From an uncultured Clostridia bacterium (lineage in GTDB: Bacteria; Bacillota; Clostridia; Christensenellales; UBA1242): 64,000 nt of DNA. Shown in pieces: positions 42,714 through 51,666 of this stretch. A program made the position numbers and the translations under genes. Each line of letters opens with the position of its first letter. The stretch's first letter is position 1. Where the stretch lies: contig CAKVOD010000001.1 of assembly GCA_934778205.1 (NCBI GenBank), forward strand, positions 198,973 to 262,972. The letters are read 5' to 3'. The notes under the pieces are model-generated. The model was not told the DNA's origin. It did no database searches and worked only from the letters and a program-made list of their open reading frames with translations.

Positions 42714-44048
42714 ATGACATTTAAAAAAGTTTACGACAATATGAAAGCAATTACAAAGGCGGGCGACATTATCGGTGTGGCTTGCAGTGGTGGCAGGGAT
42801 AGCATTAGTTTGCTAAATTATTTGAACTCTATTCGCGAAGATTTGGACATTGAAGTTGTGTGCGTAAATATCAATCACAGCATTCGTGACACGTCAGAGC
42901 GCGACACGCGTTTTGTGGCAGAGTTTTGTAGAGAAAATCGCATTAGGTGTTACAAGTTTGTCATTGATTCGTACAATTTGGCGCGCACGCGTCATTTGAC
43001 GCTTGAACAAGCGGCGCGCGAGGGGCGATATGAAACGTTCCGCGCTTTGATAAAGAAAGGGCTTGTCGACAAAATCGCGCTAGGGCATCATATGAGTGAC
43101 CAAGCCGAAACGGTGCTTATGCACATTTTGCGTGGCGCGGGGCTAAATGGCGCAAGCGGTATGGCGATGACCAGCGAGGGAATATTTATTCGCCCGATGC
43201 TCAATGTATCGCGCGCGGAAATTGATGAGTACATTGCTGAAAATGCGCTCACGTTTGTTGAGGACGAAACCAATGCAGATAGTACATACACGCGCAATTT
43301 TATTCGCAATGAAATTTTTCCTATGCTTGAAACAAAGTTTCCAAATTGTCAGGAAAATCTTGCCAACTTTGGCACAATTTGCAAAAAGGACGACGAATAC
43401 ATTGATTCGCTTGTCAATCTTGATGCGGTTATTGTTGAAAACGGCGTCGTCAAGTTGCCACGCAACTATTTTGTGTACCCCGAACCTATTGTCAATCGTA
43501 TGATTAGGCACGCTTTTACCTCACTTGATGTTTATGCTGACATTGAGACAAAACATATTGAAATGATAAAGGCGCTTGCGAAAATGGGCGAAAACGGTTC
43601 AAAAGTTTCGCTACCTAACAAGATTTTTGCTGTTTGTGAATATGATTATATAACCATTTTTCAAAAGAAGCCAAAAACCAACACGCAAATGTGGGCGTTC
43701 CGCTCGGGGCGCATAAAAATTGACGGACTGGGCACGCTAATTATCAAGCGCACCAACGACGCGACTATGCGAGAGGGCGTCCTAAAGTTTGACGCCGACA
43801 AATTGCCAAAGGGTGTTGTGTGGAGATTCAGGCGCGACGGCGATGTTTTTGAAAAATTTGGTGGCGGGACAAAGAAGTTAAAGAGTTTTCTTGTCAATAA
43901 AAAAGTTCCTGCAAGACTCAGGGACAATTTACCGCTACTTGCGACAGATGACGAAGTTTTTGTTATTGCCGACGTCGAAATTAGCGAAAAAGTTCGCATC
44001 GATATGGACAGTAAGAACATTTATGAGGTCACATTGAAAAAAGACTAA
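42714..44048 (+). CDS. tilS: tRNA(Ile)-lysidine synthase
   Basis: 444 residues. It attaches lysine to C34 of tRNA-Ile (CAU anticodon), changing both amino-acid identity and codon reading. The PP-loop ATP motif ACSGGRDS (about 24-31), ALGHHMSDQAETVLMHILRGAGLNG, and DETNADSTYTRNFIRN are diagnostic. A C-terminal domain (about 385-440: VVWRFRRDGDVFEKFGGGTKKLKSFLVNKKVP) matches the TilS C-terminal tRNA-binding domain. ATG 42714 lies just after the promoter; a longer upstream frame would start inside the fic regulatory region. Ten bases separate it from the next gene. Confidence 0.95.
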   Translation: MTFKKVYDNMKAITKAGDIIGVACSGGRDSISLLNYLNSIREDLDIEVVCVNINHSIRDTSERDTRFVAEFCRENRIRCYKFVIDSYNLARTRHLTLEQAAREGRYETFRALIKKGLVDKIALGHHMSDQAETVLMHILRGAGLNGASGMAMTSEGIFIRPMLNVSRAEIDEYIAENALTFVEDETNADSTYTRNFIRNEIFPMLETKFPNCQENLANFGTICKKDDEYIDSLVNLDAVIVENGVVKLPRNYFVYPEPIVNRMIRHAFTSLDVYADIETKHIEMIKALAKMGENGSKVSLPNKIFAVCEYDYITIFQKKPKTNTQMWAFRSGRIKIDGLGTLIIKRTNDATMREGVLKFDADKLPKGVVWRFRRDGDVFEKFGGGTKKLKSFLVNKKVPARLRDNLPLLATDDEVFVIADVEISEKVRIDMDSKNIYEVTLKKD

Positions 44049-44058
44049 AGGAATTGTA

Positions 44059-44523
44059 ATGGAAATCAATAAAAAAGTAAAAGATTATATGCAACGATTA
44101 ATCAAGGGCGAAAAAGCGTCCGCTATTGCATATTCAGCAATTGAAAACGACGACAACGAGGGGTTGGCGGTTTTGATTGATTGCGGACTCAATTTGCTTT
44201 CAGACAATTTTGTGTTCGCTGCGATTGATAGTTCGGCAAACAAGTGTTTTGATGTGCTACTTGAAAAAAATGCGAACCTTTTGAAGGGTGGGCGCGCGTA
44301 TGATGGAACTCGTATGTTCTATGTTGAGCCACTTGAGTATGCGGTCATAATCAACAATATGAACTATGCCAAAAAGTTGATTGCGCACGGTGTATCACTT
44401 ACCACGCAAAGCGGAATAGACATTCTGCGCAAATACGGAAAATATATCGGTGGTGAGAATTGCGACATTTTGAGGGAGCAACGCGCGCTCTATATTAGCA
44501 ATCATCCACAAATAGAGAGATAA
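44059..44523 (+). CDS. Ankyrin-like small protein
   Basis: 154 residues. Helix pairs such as AIAYSAIENDDNEGLAVLIDCGLNL, FVFAAIDSSANKCFDVLLEKNANL and PLEYAVIINNMNYAKKLIAHGVSL have the spacing of three degenerate ankyrin repeats. Likely a cytosolic protein-binding module; partner unknown. AAGGA precedes ATG and it follows tilS by 10 bases, so it is co-transcribed with it. Confidence 0.65.
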   Translation: MEINKKVKDYMQRLIKGEKASAIAYSAIENDDNEGLAVLIDCGLNLLSDNFVFAAIDSSANKCFDVLLEKNANLLKGGRAYDGTRMFYVEPLEYAVIINNMNYAKKLIAHGVSLTTQSGIDILRKYGKYIGGENCDILREQRALYISNHPQIER

Positions 44524-44640
44524 TTTTTGAAAAAAACGCATGTTTTTGTTAAAAACATTGTCAAAATAGTAGACTTTTGTATTAAAAATCATTAAAATAT
44601 ACTAAACCATTTTTATAAAAAATGTTAGGAGAAAAATATT

Positions 44641-45189
44641 ATGAAAACAGTATATAAAAGATGTCCTAGATGTGAATTGAATTATATCAAAAAGGGAGAG
44701 GACTATTGTAGCGTTTGCGTCAACGAAATGAACTCTAGACACGATGACCTTGCGTGCGATATTGACCTTGAATTGTGCCCGATTTGCAAAACCAACTATA
44801 TCACTGAGGACGAGATTATGTGTGCTAGTTGCGCTGCCGAAAAAGAGGCGGAGGGCGCAGATATGGACGACATTGACCTTACCGAGTGGAACGATTATAT
44901 CAATGATGACAGCATTGAAGGCGACAACGAGGAGGAGGAGAACCTAGGGCCAATGGCATCAATCGGCAACATTGATGACGGATATGACGCGGGCATATCG
45001 ACTGACCTTGATGACATTGCACTTGATTCAGATTTGAATTTCTCTGAGATTGACGAACTGGCGAAAGATGAGTTTGCGCAAGATTTGGCGGACGAAGATT
45101 TCGACGAAGATTTTGACGATGATGATGATGACGACGGTGATGACGAAGATGAAGATGATGAAGATTTTGACGACGACGAGCGGGGATAG
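44641..45189 (+). CDS. Zinc-ribbon protein with long acidic tail
   Basis: 182 residues. Two Cys-quartet zinc ribbons: CPRCELNYIKKGEDYCSVC (about 8-26) and CPICKTNYITEDEIMCASC (about 46-64), similar to each other in spacing. The rest is strongly acidic and ends in an almost pure Asp/Glu run. The stop TAG and the last codons (Glu-Arg-Gly) are formed by an R2 repeat head GCGGGGATAGCCCCGC, so the original C-terminus may have been replaced. Zinc ribbon plus acidic tail suggests an RNA-polymerase or nucleic-acid-associated protein, not more than a guess. TTAGGAG precedes ATG. Confidence 0.7.
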   Translation: MKTVYKRCPRCELNYIKKGEDYCSVCVNEMNSRHDDLACDIDLELCPICKTNYITEDEIMCASCAAEKEAEGADMDDIDLTEWNDYINDDSIEGDNEEEENLGPMASIGNIDDGYDAGISTDLDDIALDSDLNFSEIDELAKDEFAQDLADEDFDEDFDDDDDDDGDDEDEDDEDFDDDERG

Positions 45190-45420
45190 CCCCGCGTCTG
45201 CAGATACTATTTGTACGCGTCACAAATTTTAGTGGACGGCAAGCATAGTGTCGACTTATGTGTTGATATTCTCGGTGGGGATAGCCGCGCAACTGGTGGC
45301 AGACGCCACTTGTGCGGGTTCGTGTGCCATAGGCCGTTGCTACTGGTTTGGTGAGTAGCACTATATTTTGTTGGGTACATCCTTAATTGGCTGTGTATTT
45401 CTTTGTAGAAAAAACATCGC
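45180..45420 (+). repeat. R2 repeat supplying a stop codon
   Basis: Head GCGGGGATAGCCCCGC contains the TAG stop of the zinc-ribbon gene. Then GCAGATACTATTTGTACGCG, GGACGGCAAGCATAG, a degenerate head GGGGATAGCCGCG, head GTGGCAGACGCCAC, GGTGAGTAGCACTATA and a decayed terminator (GGGTACATCCTTAATT). Between 45420 and 45724 there is only a terminator (45507-45562). Confidence 0.78.
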
Positions 45421-45506
45421 AGGGGTAGGCAATGCAACTCCTCGCACGTGGCATTAAATAAAAAAACTTTAAGAAGGAATGAATTGCCCCAATGGGGACA
45501 CTAAAT

Positions 45507-45562
45507 AAAAAAACTCTTTAGAATGAAGAATTTAGATTTGTTCTTCACTCAAAGAGTTTTTT
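45507..45562. terminator. Long hairpin terminator
   Basis: Arms AAAAAACTCTTT..GA.TGAAGAA and TTCTTCACTCAAAGAGTTTTTT around a loop TTTAGATTTG. Probably serves the minus-strand lipoprotein gene, which ends at 45725, and plus-strand transcripts as well. Confidence 0.75.
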
Positions 45563-45724
45563 ATTTATAATTAATGAATATTTAACCTTTTTTATGAATA
45601 ATCAAATTTGTTGCGCTACATAATCACAACAAGCGTTTGTTGTAAGCAATAATGATTACGGCATATTACAATGATTCGTATAGTCATAATAAATTGATTA
45701 TTGCAATTTCGTTAGGTTTTTGCA

Positions 45725-47944
45725 TTATGCGGCAGTGAAAGGGTAGAGGTCGACGAGGACGCCTGCCACGCCACCGCTAGGCATTGGATATGCAATGAAT
45801 AGGTTGTCGCCTGTAAAGGTCGTTGCGCCATTCATAAATGCCATAGATGATTTGTCTGTCATATATGCGATTTGTCCACCACTTGAGATAAAGACTGGAG
45901 TTTTAGCCTTTGACCAAATTTGGTTGATAATGTTGGTCTTTTCCGTGTTAAGTGCGTATGTGTTGTCGCCATACTTAATTGTTGCGTATGTTGGGTCGGA
46001 AGAAGTGACTGTATCGGAGTCAAGGCAGATTGCAATCATATTCATATACTTTTGGTTGCCTTGTGTTTGCAAAACTGTGTTTCCGTATATGTTGAACAAT
46101 TGGTCAAGATCAAAGAACGGCGTTACAATAGAGGATGCCCCTACGATTGTAAACCACGCTTCCGTGCCGACGACAAAACTTTCAAGTATTGTCGTATCTT
46201 TATCAATTGTGAAGCCGACGCCGTCGCGCTTTTCGCCCGTATCCGTTGTAATGCTCGTCGCAAGAATTACAGGACCGCCGAAACGCTTGAACTCTGAGTT
46301 TTTGAGCGTGTTCTTTTCGCTACCATAGTTGTAAATTCCGCTATTGAAGCAATCATATGTTTTGATGTAGTTCATTTCAAGCGAGTTGATGGTGTCGGTT
46401 GATTCAGCAAACCACGCAATCATCCAACCTTTTGCGATGCAGTTTTCGGCAACTGTTGTTGATGTAACTGACTTTATCATAATGAGTCCGCCAGCCGCCA
46501 AAAGGTCCTCGCCATCTTTTGCAGTGATTGAAGCGTTTGCTGTGTTGCCGACTGCTTCTACATTAATAAAGTGCGCTTTTGTGTTGTTGCTTTCGTCAGC
46601 CTTGTTTGCCATAACAAACGCGGTTGCGTGTCCCGGTGTCGCGTGTGTGTCCGCACCTTCGTCTGGAAAATAGAATGGCGTGTAGTCCGTATTGTTTCTA
46701 CACCAAGGTATAGCGCTGAAATCAATTTTGAACAAGTTTCCGTTGAAAGTGAAATCATTTTCAAGATAGTGTGTGTAAATTTCGGCTCTGTCGCGAAGTG
46801 AACCCGCCGACTTGCTGGCGCCGTTTTTGTTTGCTTCGGCCGTACCGACAAAGTATTCACTAGGTATATCATTTGGAGTTACGCTAATGTTTTTGTGAAT
46901 GAAAATCCCGTTTACAGGTTGCAAATTTGTTATCCCTTTGCTTGTGAGGAAATTGCCCCATAATTCGCTGTATTTTTTGTTGACGCGTGTGTTGTTTTCC
47001 GCGTTGTAAAATACTTTCGACGAAACATCGTCGCGACTCCACGAACTACTGTTTGCCGTAATTTGATTTTTTACATTGTTCGAGAAAATATTGATTCTTC
47101 CAAGGTCAATAGCGTCATAAACATTATAGCCGTCCGCAACTACAACCGTGAACACAACAGGTTCAATCGGGTTGCCGACAAAGTCTGTCGTAAAATCTGC
47201 TGGCGTCATTGTGATTCTAAACTTTTGACCGATTGCACTTTCTTTGAAATTGAATTTGAAGTCTGCATAGTCAAAATATGTGTCATCTGTGACTTTGCTG
47301 AATGCGTCCGCGCCCTTAATTTCAACTTCAACATTAGCCTTGAAATCAGCAGTTTTTGTGATAGAACCGTCTTTTTTGCTCATAAGTGTGAGTGTTGGGT
47401 TCAACACAAACGCGTTGTCATCGCCGACATAGTATTCGGTTGTCTTGTAAAACTCGCTTTCTTCCGTCGCGGACGCCTGGTTGTTTTCATTGAATGTGTC
47501 AATAAATTCTGGGGCTTGGAAAAGTGACAAATCATAGATAAGTGACATATCCGTTGACACATTGACTGTGGCAATGTCGTACCTAGTGTTTGTATCGTCA
47601 CCAACGAGTTGGCACGTGATTTTGTATTCGCCCGCAGTGAGGTTTCCGCCCGCTTGAGCAGAAAGACCGCTTGTGCCCAGCACAAATTGAGTGTCTGCCT
47701 TTGCGTTTGCTACATCGATGTCAACTTCGCCTTTGGTAAGTTCGGTTGTCGACTTATCGTCGTATGTAACCTTGATTTTAACTGACGCAAAGTCGATTGT
47801 TTCGCTGACGTGATAAAATGCTTTGAGTCCCGTCGCCTCTGCGCCTTGAATAGTTTTGCCTTTGTTGGTGCCACCGCACGCGCTAAAGCCGATGAGGCAC
47901 ACAGACAAAACAATTGTCGCAATAAAATAACTAATTTTATTCAT
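45725..47944 (-). CDS. Lipoprotein of unknown function
   Basis: 739 residues. The signal MNKISYFIATIVLSVCLIGFSACGG ends in a lipobox (FSAC), so it is lipid-anchored at the outer face of the membrane. An N-terminal Ig-like module (about 35-130: LKAFYHVSETIDFASVKIKVTYDDKSTTEL, as in bacterial Ig-like family 3) precedes a large beta-rich region with helix-like turns (about 270-700) such as TAFVMANKADES, MNYIKTYDCFNSGIYNYGSEKNTLKNSEF, reminiscent of a right-handed beta-helix. No catalytic motif recognised. AAGGAG precedes ATG. No poly-G tract in this gene. Confidence 0.8.
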   Translation of the reverse strand: MNKISYFIATIVLSVCLIGFSACGGTNKGKTIQGAEATGLKAFYHVSETIDFASVKIKVTYDDKSTTELTKGEVDIDVANAKADTQFVLGTSGLSAQAGGNLTAGEYKITCQLVGDDTNTRYDIATVNVSTDMSLIYDLSLFQAPEFIDTFNENNQASATEESEFYKTTEYYVGDDNAFVLNPTLTLMSKKDGSITKTADFKANVEVEIKGADAFSKVTDDTYFDYADFKFNFKESAIGQKFRITMTPADFTTDFVGNPIEPVVFTVVVADGYNVYDAIDLGRINIFSNNVKNQITANSSSWSRDDVSSKVFYNAENNTRVNKKYSELWGNFLTSKGITNLQPVNGIFIHKNISVTPNDIPSEYFVGTAEANKNGASKSAGSLRDRAEIYTHYLENDFTFNGNLFKIDFSAIPWCRNNTDYTPFYFPDEGADTHATPGHATAFVMANKADESNNTKAHFINVEAVGNTANASITAKDGEDLLAAGGLIMIKSVTSTTVAENCIAKGWMIAWFAESTDTINSLEMNYIKTYDCFNSGIYNYGSEKNTLKNSEFKRFGGPVILATSITTDTGEKRDGVGFTIDKDTTILESFVVGTEAWFTIVGASSIVTPFFDLDQLFNIYGNTVLQTQGNQKYMNMIAICLDSDTVTSSDPTYATIKYGDNTYALNTEKTNIINQIWSKAKTPVFISSGGQIAYMTDKSSMAFMNGATTFTGDNLFIAYPMPSGGVAGVLVDLYPFTAA

Positions 47945-48266
47945 TTGTTTCTCCTTATTTTTTGTTCATTAACCCTAAAACAAAACTGTTGGGTTGTCAA
48001 ATTATGATGTGCAATCAGTGGCATTTTCATACCACACAACGCTACAAATAATATACCGCGCGCGCGTGTATTTTGTTGGAAAAACTTTATAATAAAGTCA
48101 ATAATTATGCTAGCAATTGGAATAATTGTGTGTGATTATGAAATTTTGATATTATGTATTTATTCCGTATTGCAAAAGTCTTTTTACGATATTGAAAAAA
48201 CGGCTACAAATAAAAGTAAAAACATTTTTTTATTTTTATGTAAAACTACTTGAAAAAAGTTAAAAT
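47945..48266. other. AT-rich intergenic DNA
   Basis: The gap between the lipoprotein (minus) and the DUF4143 gene (plus) is divergent regulatory space. A GC island CCGCGCGCGCGTG lies near 48057. No gene or R1/R2 copy was seen. It leads into the 31-bp array at 48267. Confidence 0.5.
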
Positions 48267-48278
48267 TTATGATAAAAT
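48250..48278 (+). promoter_or_regulatory. Promoter of first DUF4143 gene, overlapping repeat 1
   Basis: TTGAAA (48250-48255), 17 bases, TAAAAT (48273-48278). The -10 box lies inside the first 31-bp repeat unit. Confidence 0.65.
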
Positions 48279-48352
48279 AGCGTGAAAAGTGAAAAACTTA
48301 TGATAATCTAACACGAAAAGCAAAAAAACTATGATAATCTAGCACAGCGTGT
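48267..48352 (+). repeat. 31-bp tandem repeat, 3 units, at promoter
   Basis: Units start at 48267, 48298 and 48329, exactly 31 bases apart. Shared core TATGATAATCTARCAC, with GAAAAG following in units 1 and 2. An inverted partial copy (GAATTATCAT) lies at about 48355. No protospacer-like spacers: the whole unit is repeated with drift. Confidence 0.85.
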
Positions 48353-48380
48353 TGAATTATCATAAAAAAGGGGTAACATT

Positions 48381-49601
48381 ATGTATATTAAAAGACACAT
48401 TGAACCGATTATTGAAAAAAGCAAGTCGGGCTATCCTGCGGTGTTGATTGTGGGCGCCCGTCAAGTGGGCAAAAGCACGGTTTTGAGGAATTTATATCCA
48501 ACTATGAGATATGAAACGCTTGATGACCCATTTTTGTTGCAAGCGGTTGAAGCGGATACAGTTGGCTATTTGAAGTTGCAAGGCACGCCGTTTATAATTG
48601 ACGAAGTGCAACGCGTACCAAATTTATTTTTGGGGCTAAAGTATATGATTGATACGCAAAAGCGCGATGGAATGTATTTGCTCACAGGTTCGCAAAAATT
48701 TGAGTTGATGAAAAATGTGAGCGAGAGTTTGAGCGGGCGTATATCATTAATCAATATGTTGGGGCTTTCAAGTCGCGAACTTGCTGGCGATGATTTTTGC
48801 TTGCCATTTTTGCCAACTACCGATTATTTGATGAGTCGCAATACCAAAATTTCCAACGACCAAGCCTTATTGTGGGCGCGCATACATCGAGGGAGTATGC
48901 CGAAATTGTATGATAATCCTGACCTTGATTGGGAACAATACTACGCGGGCTATGTGGCTACGTATTTGGAACGAGATGTTCGACAGTTGGAACAAGTGGG
49001 CGACACATTGACATTTTTGCAGTTTATGACGGCGCTTGCAAGTCGCACGGGCGAGTTGCTGAATATGAACAGCATTGCACAAGATATTGGGGTTAGCGCG
49101 ACGACAGTAAAGAGATGGCTAACGATTTTACAGCAGTCAAATATTATCTATCTTTTGCAACCGTTTTCGCTCAATGTTGGCAAGCGCATAATCAAGACGC
49201 CAAAAGTTTATTTTACCGACACAGGGTTGGTTTGCTACTTGTGCAAATGGCTGACGCCTGAAACGCTTTGCAACGGCGCGCAGGCGGGCGGAATATTTGA
49301 AACTTATGTTGTCAGTGAGTTGCTGAAGTCCTATTACAACGCGGGCAAAGAACCGCCACTTTACTTTTTCCGCGACACGAACGGCAGAGAAGTTGATATT
49401 TTGATTTATCAAAATGGAACGCTTTACCCGATTGAGATTAAGAAAACATCTAGCCCGAACGTTAAAGATATTAAGCATTTTGTGGCGCTAAAAGATAGTT
49501 TTCCGACGGCGCAAATTGGCGAGGGCGGGGTGATTTGCAATCAAGACCGACTTTTACCACTTGGCGACTCCAACAAAATTATACCTATATCCTATCTCTA
49601 A
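48381..49601 (+). CDS. DUF4143-type AAA ATPase, copy 1
   Basis: 406 residues. Walker A VGARQVGKST (about 26-35), Walker B FIIDEVQRV, sensor LLTGSQKFELM, then a winged-helix segment (MNSIAQDIGVSATTVKRWLTIL) typical of the DUF4143 region, and a C-terminal nuclease-like fold with EVDILIYQNG...LYPIEIKKT, the D-ExK spacing of PD-(D/E)XK enzymes. This is the common ATP-binding protein plus DUF4143 family, of uncertain function. AAGGGG precedes ATG. A 31-bp repeat array overlaps its promoter. Related to the gene at 55707 but not closely. The stop abuts R2. Confidence 0.88.
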   Translation: MYIKRHIEPIIEKSKSGYPAVLIVGARQVGKSTVLRNLYPTMRYETLDDPFLLQAVEADTVGYLKLQGTPFIIDEVQRVPNLFLGLKYMIDTQKRDGMYLLTGSQKFELMKNVSESLSGRISLINMLGLSSRELAGDDFCLPFLPTTDYLMSRNTKISNDQALLWARIHRGSMPKLYDNPDLDWEQYYAGYVATYLERDVRQLEQVGDTLTFLQFMTALASRTGELLNMNSIAQDIGVSATTVKRWLTILQQSNIIYLLQPFSLNVGKRIIKTPKVYFTDTGLVCYLCKWLTPETLCNGAQAGGIFETYVVSELLKSYYNAGKEPPLYFFRDTNGREVDILIYQNGTLYPIEIKKTSSPNVKDIKHFVALKDSFPTAQIGEGGVICNQDRLLPLGDSNKIIPISYL

Positions 49602-49885
49602 TGTGGCGGGGATAGCCCCGTTGCTGTGGGTACTGTCCCTACGCGTCAATTACTTTCGCGGACGGCACACTTGCGAACTGTCCATTAATGCTTATTCTCG
49701 ACGGGGATAGCCCCGCTGCTGGTGGCAAACGCCACAGGTGCAGGTTGGGTGAGTAGCATTATACAATTTTGGTACATAGTTAAATTGCTATGTGCTTTTT
49801 TGTGGCAGACGCCACTGGTGCGTGTTTGGTGAGTGATATTATAGGCTATTGGGTACATAGTTAATTAACTATGTGCCTTTTTATT
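49600..49885 (+). repeat. R2 repeat, full length, plus extra terminator unit
   Basis: Head GTGGCGGGGATAGCCCCG two bases after the stop codon; GGGTACTGTCCCTACGCG; GGACGGCACAC; second head GGGGATAGCCCC; third head GTGGCAAACGCCAC; GGTGAGTAGCATTATA; terminator (49771-49802). A second short copy follows: GTGGCAGACGCCAC, GGTGAGTGATATTATA and another terminator (49852-49883). Confidence 0.85.
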
Positions 49886-49970
49886 TAAATGTATATTACA
49901 TATGGCTTTTAGCCGTTTATTCTTTTTTTGTAGATGTTTTGTGATATTCTTTTTTGCAAAGGAGGTCAAA

Positions 49971-50180
49971 ATGAAAGAAACGATAAATGTAAAACTAATT
50001 AATGATTACATAACAGCCAATAATTTGACTAAGAAACAATTTGCGAATTTGTGTCACATTTCAGTGTATATGTTATGTAAAATCTTAAATGGCTATGAAA
50101 ATTTTGATATTAAATATCTTTTCCGCATTGCAAAAGTTTTGAATGTTCATATTCACGAAATGTTTACAAAGAAAGGTTGA
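49971..50180 (+). CDS. XRE-type HTH protein
   Basis: 69 residues, one Cro/C1-type HTH: LINDYITANNLTKKQFANLCHISVYMLCKILNGYENFDIKYLFRIAKVLNVHIHEMF. ATG 49971 follows the near-perfect AAAGGAGG. Likely a DNA-binding regulator; no operator was found nearby. It is the only gene between two repeat blocks. Confidence 0.85.
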   Translation: MKETINVKLINDYITANNLTKKQFANLCHISVYMLCKILNGYENFDIKYLFRIAKVLNVHIHEMFTKKG

Positions 50181-50194
50181 ATTGATTTTTAGGC

Positions 50195-50395
50195 TAGCGC
50201 GGTTCATTATGGGCATTCAAATATGTTTACAGCGCTAGCACTATAAAAGCTTTTCCTCTTTTATTTGCTGACGCAGTCAAGCAAGTGAGTAACTCATAAA
50301 TTATTTTGTCCCCTTCCGGGAGATTTCTCCGCTACAAAGGCTTTGACAAGCCTTTTTCGGTCGAAATGACAATGGGGTAGGTGGCTTGCTACAAT
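50195..50395 (-). repeat. R1 repeat, one arm
   Basis: Two inner-end-like sequences (GGCTAGCGCGGTTCA and TTTACAGCGCTAGCA) followed by TGCTGACGCAGTCAA, then CTTCCGGGAGATTTCTCCGC, an internal hairpin AAAGGCTTTGACAAGCCTTTTT-type, GGTCGAAATGAC and outer end GTGGCTTGCTAC. The gap to 50541 ends in an R2 fragment (GGGACAGTACCTGTAGCC, head CGCGCTATCGCGC). Confidence 0.75.
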
Positions 50396-50541
50396 TATAA
50401 GGTTTTGCCTAATTGATAGTGCTGGCACGTTTAAGTCAGTTGAGCGTAGGGACAGTACCTGTAGCCGCGCGCTATCGCGCCCGAGATTTTTGGGAAAGTT
50501 GTCGAAAAAGTGTGCTATAATTGCTATAGAGGGAAAAACTT

Positions 50542-51666
50542 ATGAACATAAAGAAAGGTATTGATTATAGACCGCTCGTGTGCTACTTTGACGATGACAC
50601 GAAATTGTTGATAGGCAAATTGGGGCTTGCAGGCTATGGCTGTCTGCAACTATTGTTCAACAAAATGGCAATGGAAAACGGCTACTTTCTCGAATGGAGT
50701 CCGCGCAAGCAATCACTTTTCACGCTCGATATATACGAAAAGGACGAACGACTCATTGAAAACTGCGTGCAATATTGTCTTGACAGCGGAATCTTTGACA
50801 AAGAAATGTACGAAAAGCATAGCGTGCTAACGAGTCGCGAAATCCAAAAGGACTATAAGCAAATCACGCAAAAGCGCATAAACCCGTGGCACGCACCACA
50901 ATATGTCTACCCCGAATTGATAGACGCACCTAAAACGCTTGTTGCCGAATACGAAAGCGCAAAAACAAGTGTCGCGGAAACTGTAATTTCAAATAATGAT
51001 ACCATAAACGGGGTTGCAAACGCATCAGCAAACATTAAAAGTTCAAGCAATAAAGAATGCAATCTCAATATAACGCCCGCATCAATGGCGCAAAATAAAA
51101 ATCTAAGCGCGAGCAACGCAGAAACTCCGCAAAACGTGGTGAAAATCGCGTCCAAAATTCAAAATGACGTCAATTTGGCTCAAACCGACGTCATTTTGAG
51201 GCAAACGGACGACATTTTGGAGCAAAATGACGTCATTTTGAAACAAAGAGAAAGAGAAGAAGAAAGAAAAAGTGAAATAAAAAAAGAAAGTGAGATAAAA
51301 GTTATAGGAGAGAAAGAGAAAAATGTTTCGCAAACGTCGGCGATTCCGCCTCCTAACGAAACAGCGAGCGTGTCGCTCGCGCAATTTCTCTCTCAAAAAC
51401 TAAATAAACCACTTAGAAATCCTAATTTAATGATTGATAGCAACCACGTAAACCCCGATTCGCTGTATCGGGCAGTGCGGGAAAGCGTGTTTTTGCAAAA
51501 CAGTATGAACCTTGACATAGACTGGCTAATCGCGCATTATGACGAAGTAGTTGCAGGCAAGTACAAGGATTTTTCGGCATACAAAAAAGTCAATCCTGTC
51601 GCAATTCGTCATCGCAACTATAACCCCGCCGAAGTCACATTCAACAACCTTGACGACTTTTTGTAA
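50542..51666 (+). CDS. DUF4373-type replisome organizer with internal iterons
   Basis: 374 residues. The N-terminal 95 residues (KKGIDYRPLVCYFDDDTKLLIGKLGLAGYGCLQLLFNKM...GYFLEW) match the Lin1244/Lin1753-like DUF4373 domain of phage and mobile-element replication proteins. A variable middle (about 140-275) contains NDV(N/I)L repeats of seven residues and a highly charged E/K/R stretch. The C-terminal part (about 290-374) is helical, like a DnaD/helicase-loading tail. Four 21-bp pseudo-palindromes at 51160-51243 lie in the coding sequence. Probably binds its own gene and recruits helicase. No other phage gene is next to it. The stop abuts R2. Confidence 0.78.
   Translation: MNIKKGIDYRPLVCYFDDDTKLLIGKLGLAGYGCLQLLFNKMAMENGYFLEWSPRKQSLFTLDIYEKDERLIENCVQYCLDSGIFDKEMYEKHSVLTSREIQKDYKQITQKRINPWHAPQYVYPELIDAPKTLVAEYESAKTSVAETVISNNDTINGVANASANIKSSSNKECNLNITPASMAQNKNLSASNAETPQNVVKIASKIQNDVNLAQTDVILRQTDDILEQNDVILKQREREEERKSEIKKESEIKVIGEKEKNVSQTSAIPPPNETASVSLAQFLSQKLNKPLRNPNLMIDSNHVNPDSLYRAVRESVFLQNSMNLDIDWLIAHYDEVVAGKYKDFSAYKKVNPVAIRHRNYNPAEVTFNNLDDFL
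51160..51243. repeat. Four 21-bp pseudo-palindromic iterons inside the replisome gene
   Basis: Units at 51160, 51181, 51202 and 51223, each 21 bases. Core CAAAATGACGTCATTTTG is a perfect 18-base palindrome in unit 4; units 1-3 differ at a few positions. Spacing of exactly two helical turns places all dyads on one DNA face. Confidence 0.85.
51244..51330. other. Purine-rich AT tract next to the iterons (candidate unwinding element)
   Basis: About 85 bases almost without C or T on the plus strand (AAAGAGAAAGAGAAGAAGAA...). Strand-asymmetric A/G-rich DNA directly beside four iterons resembles the lambda origin layout. Confidence 0.5.

Noticed and set aside
48267..48352. CRISPR array
   Set aside because: Units of 31 bases repeat end to end with drift and have no unique spacers; no cas genes nearby.
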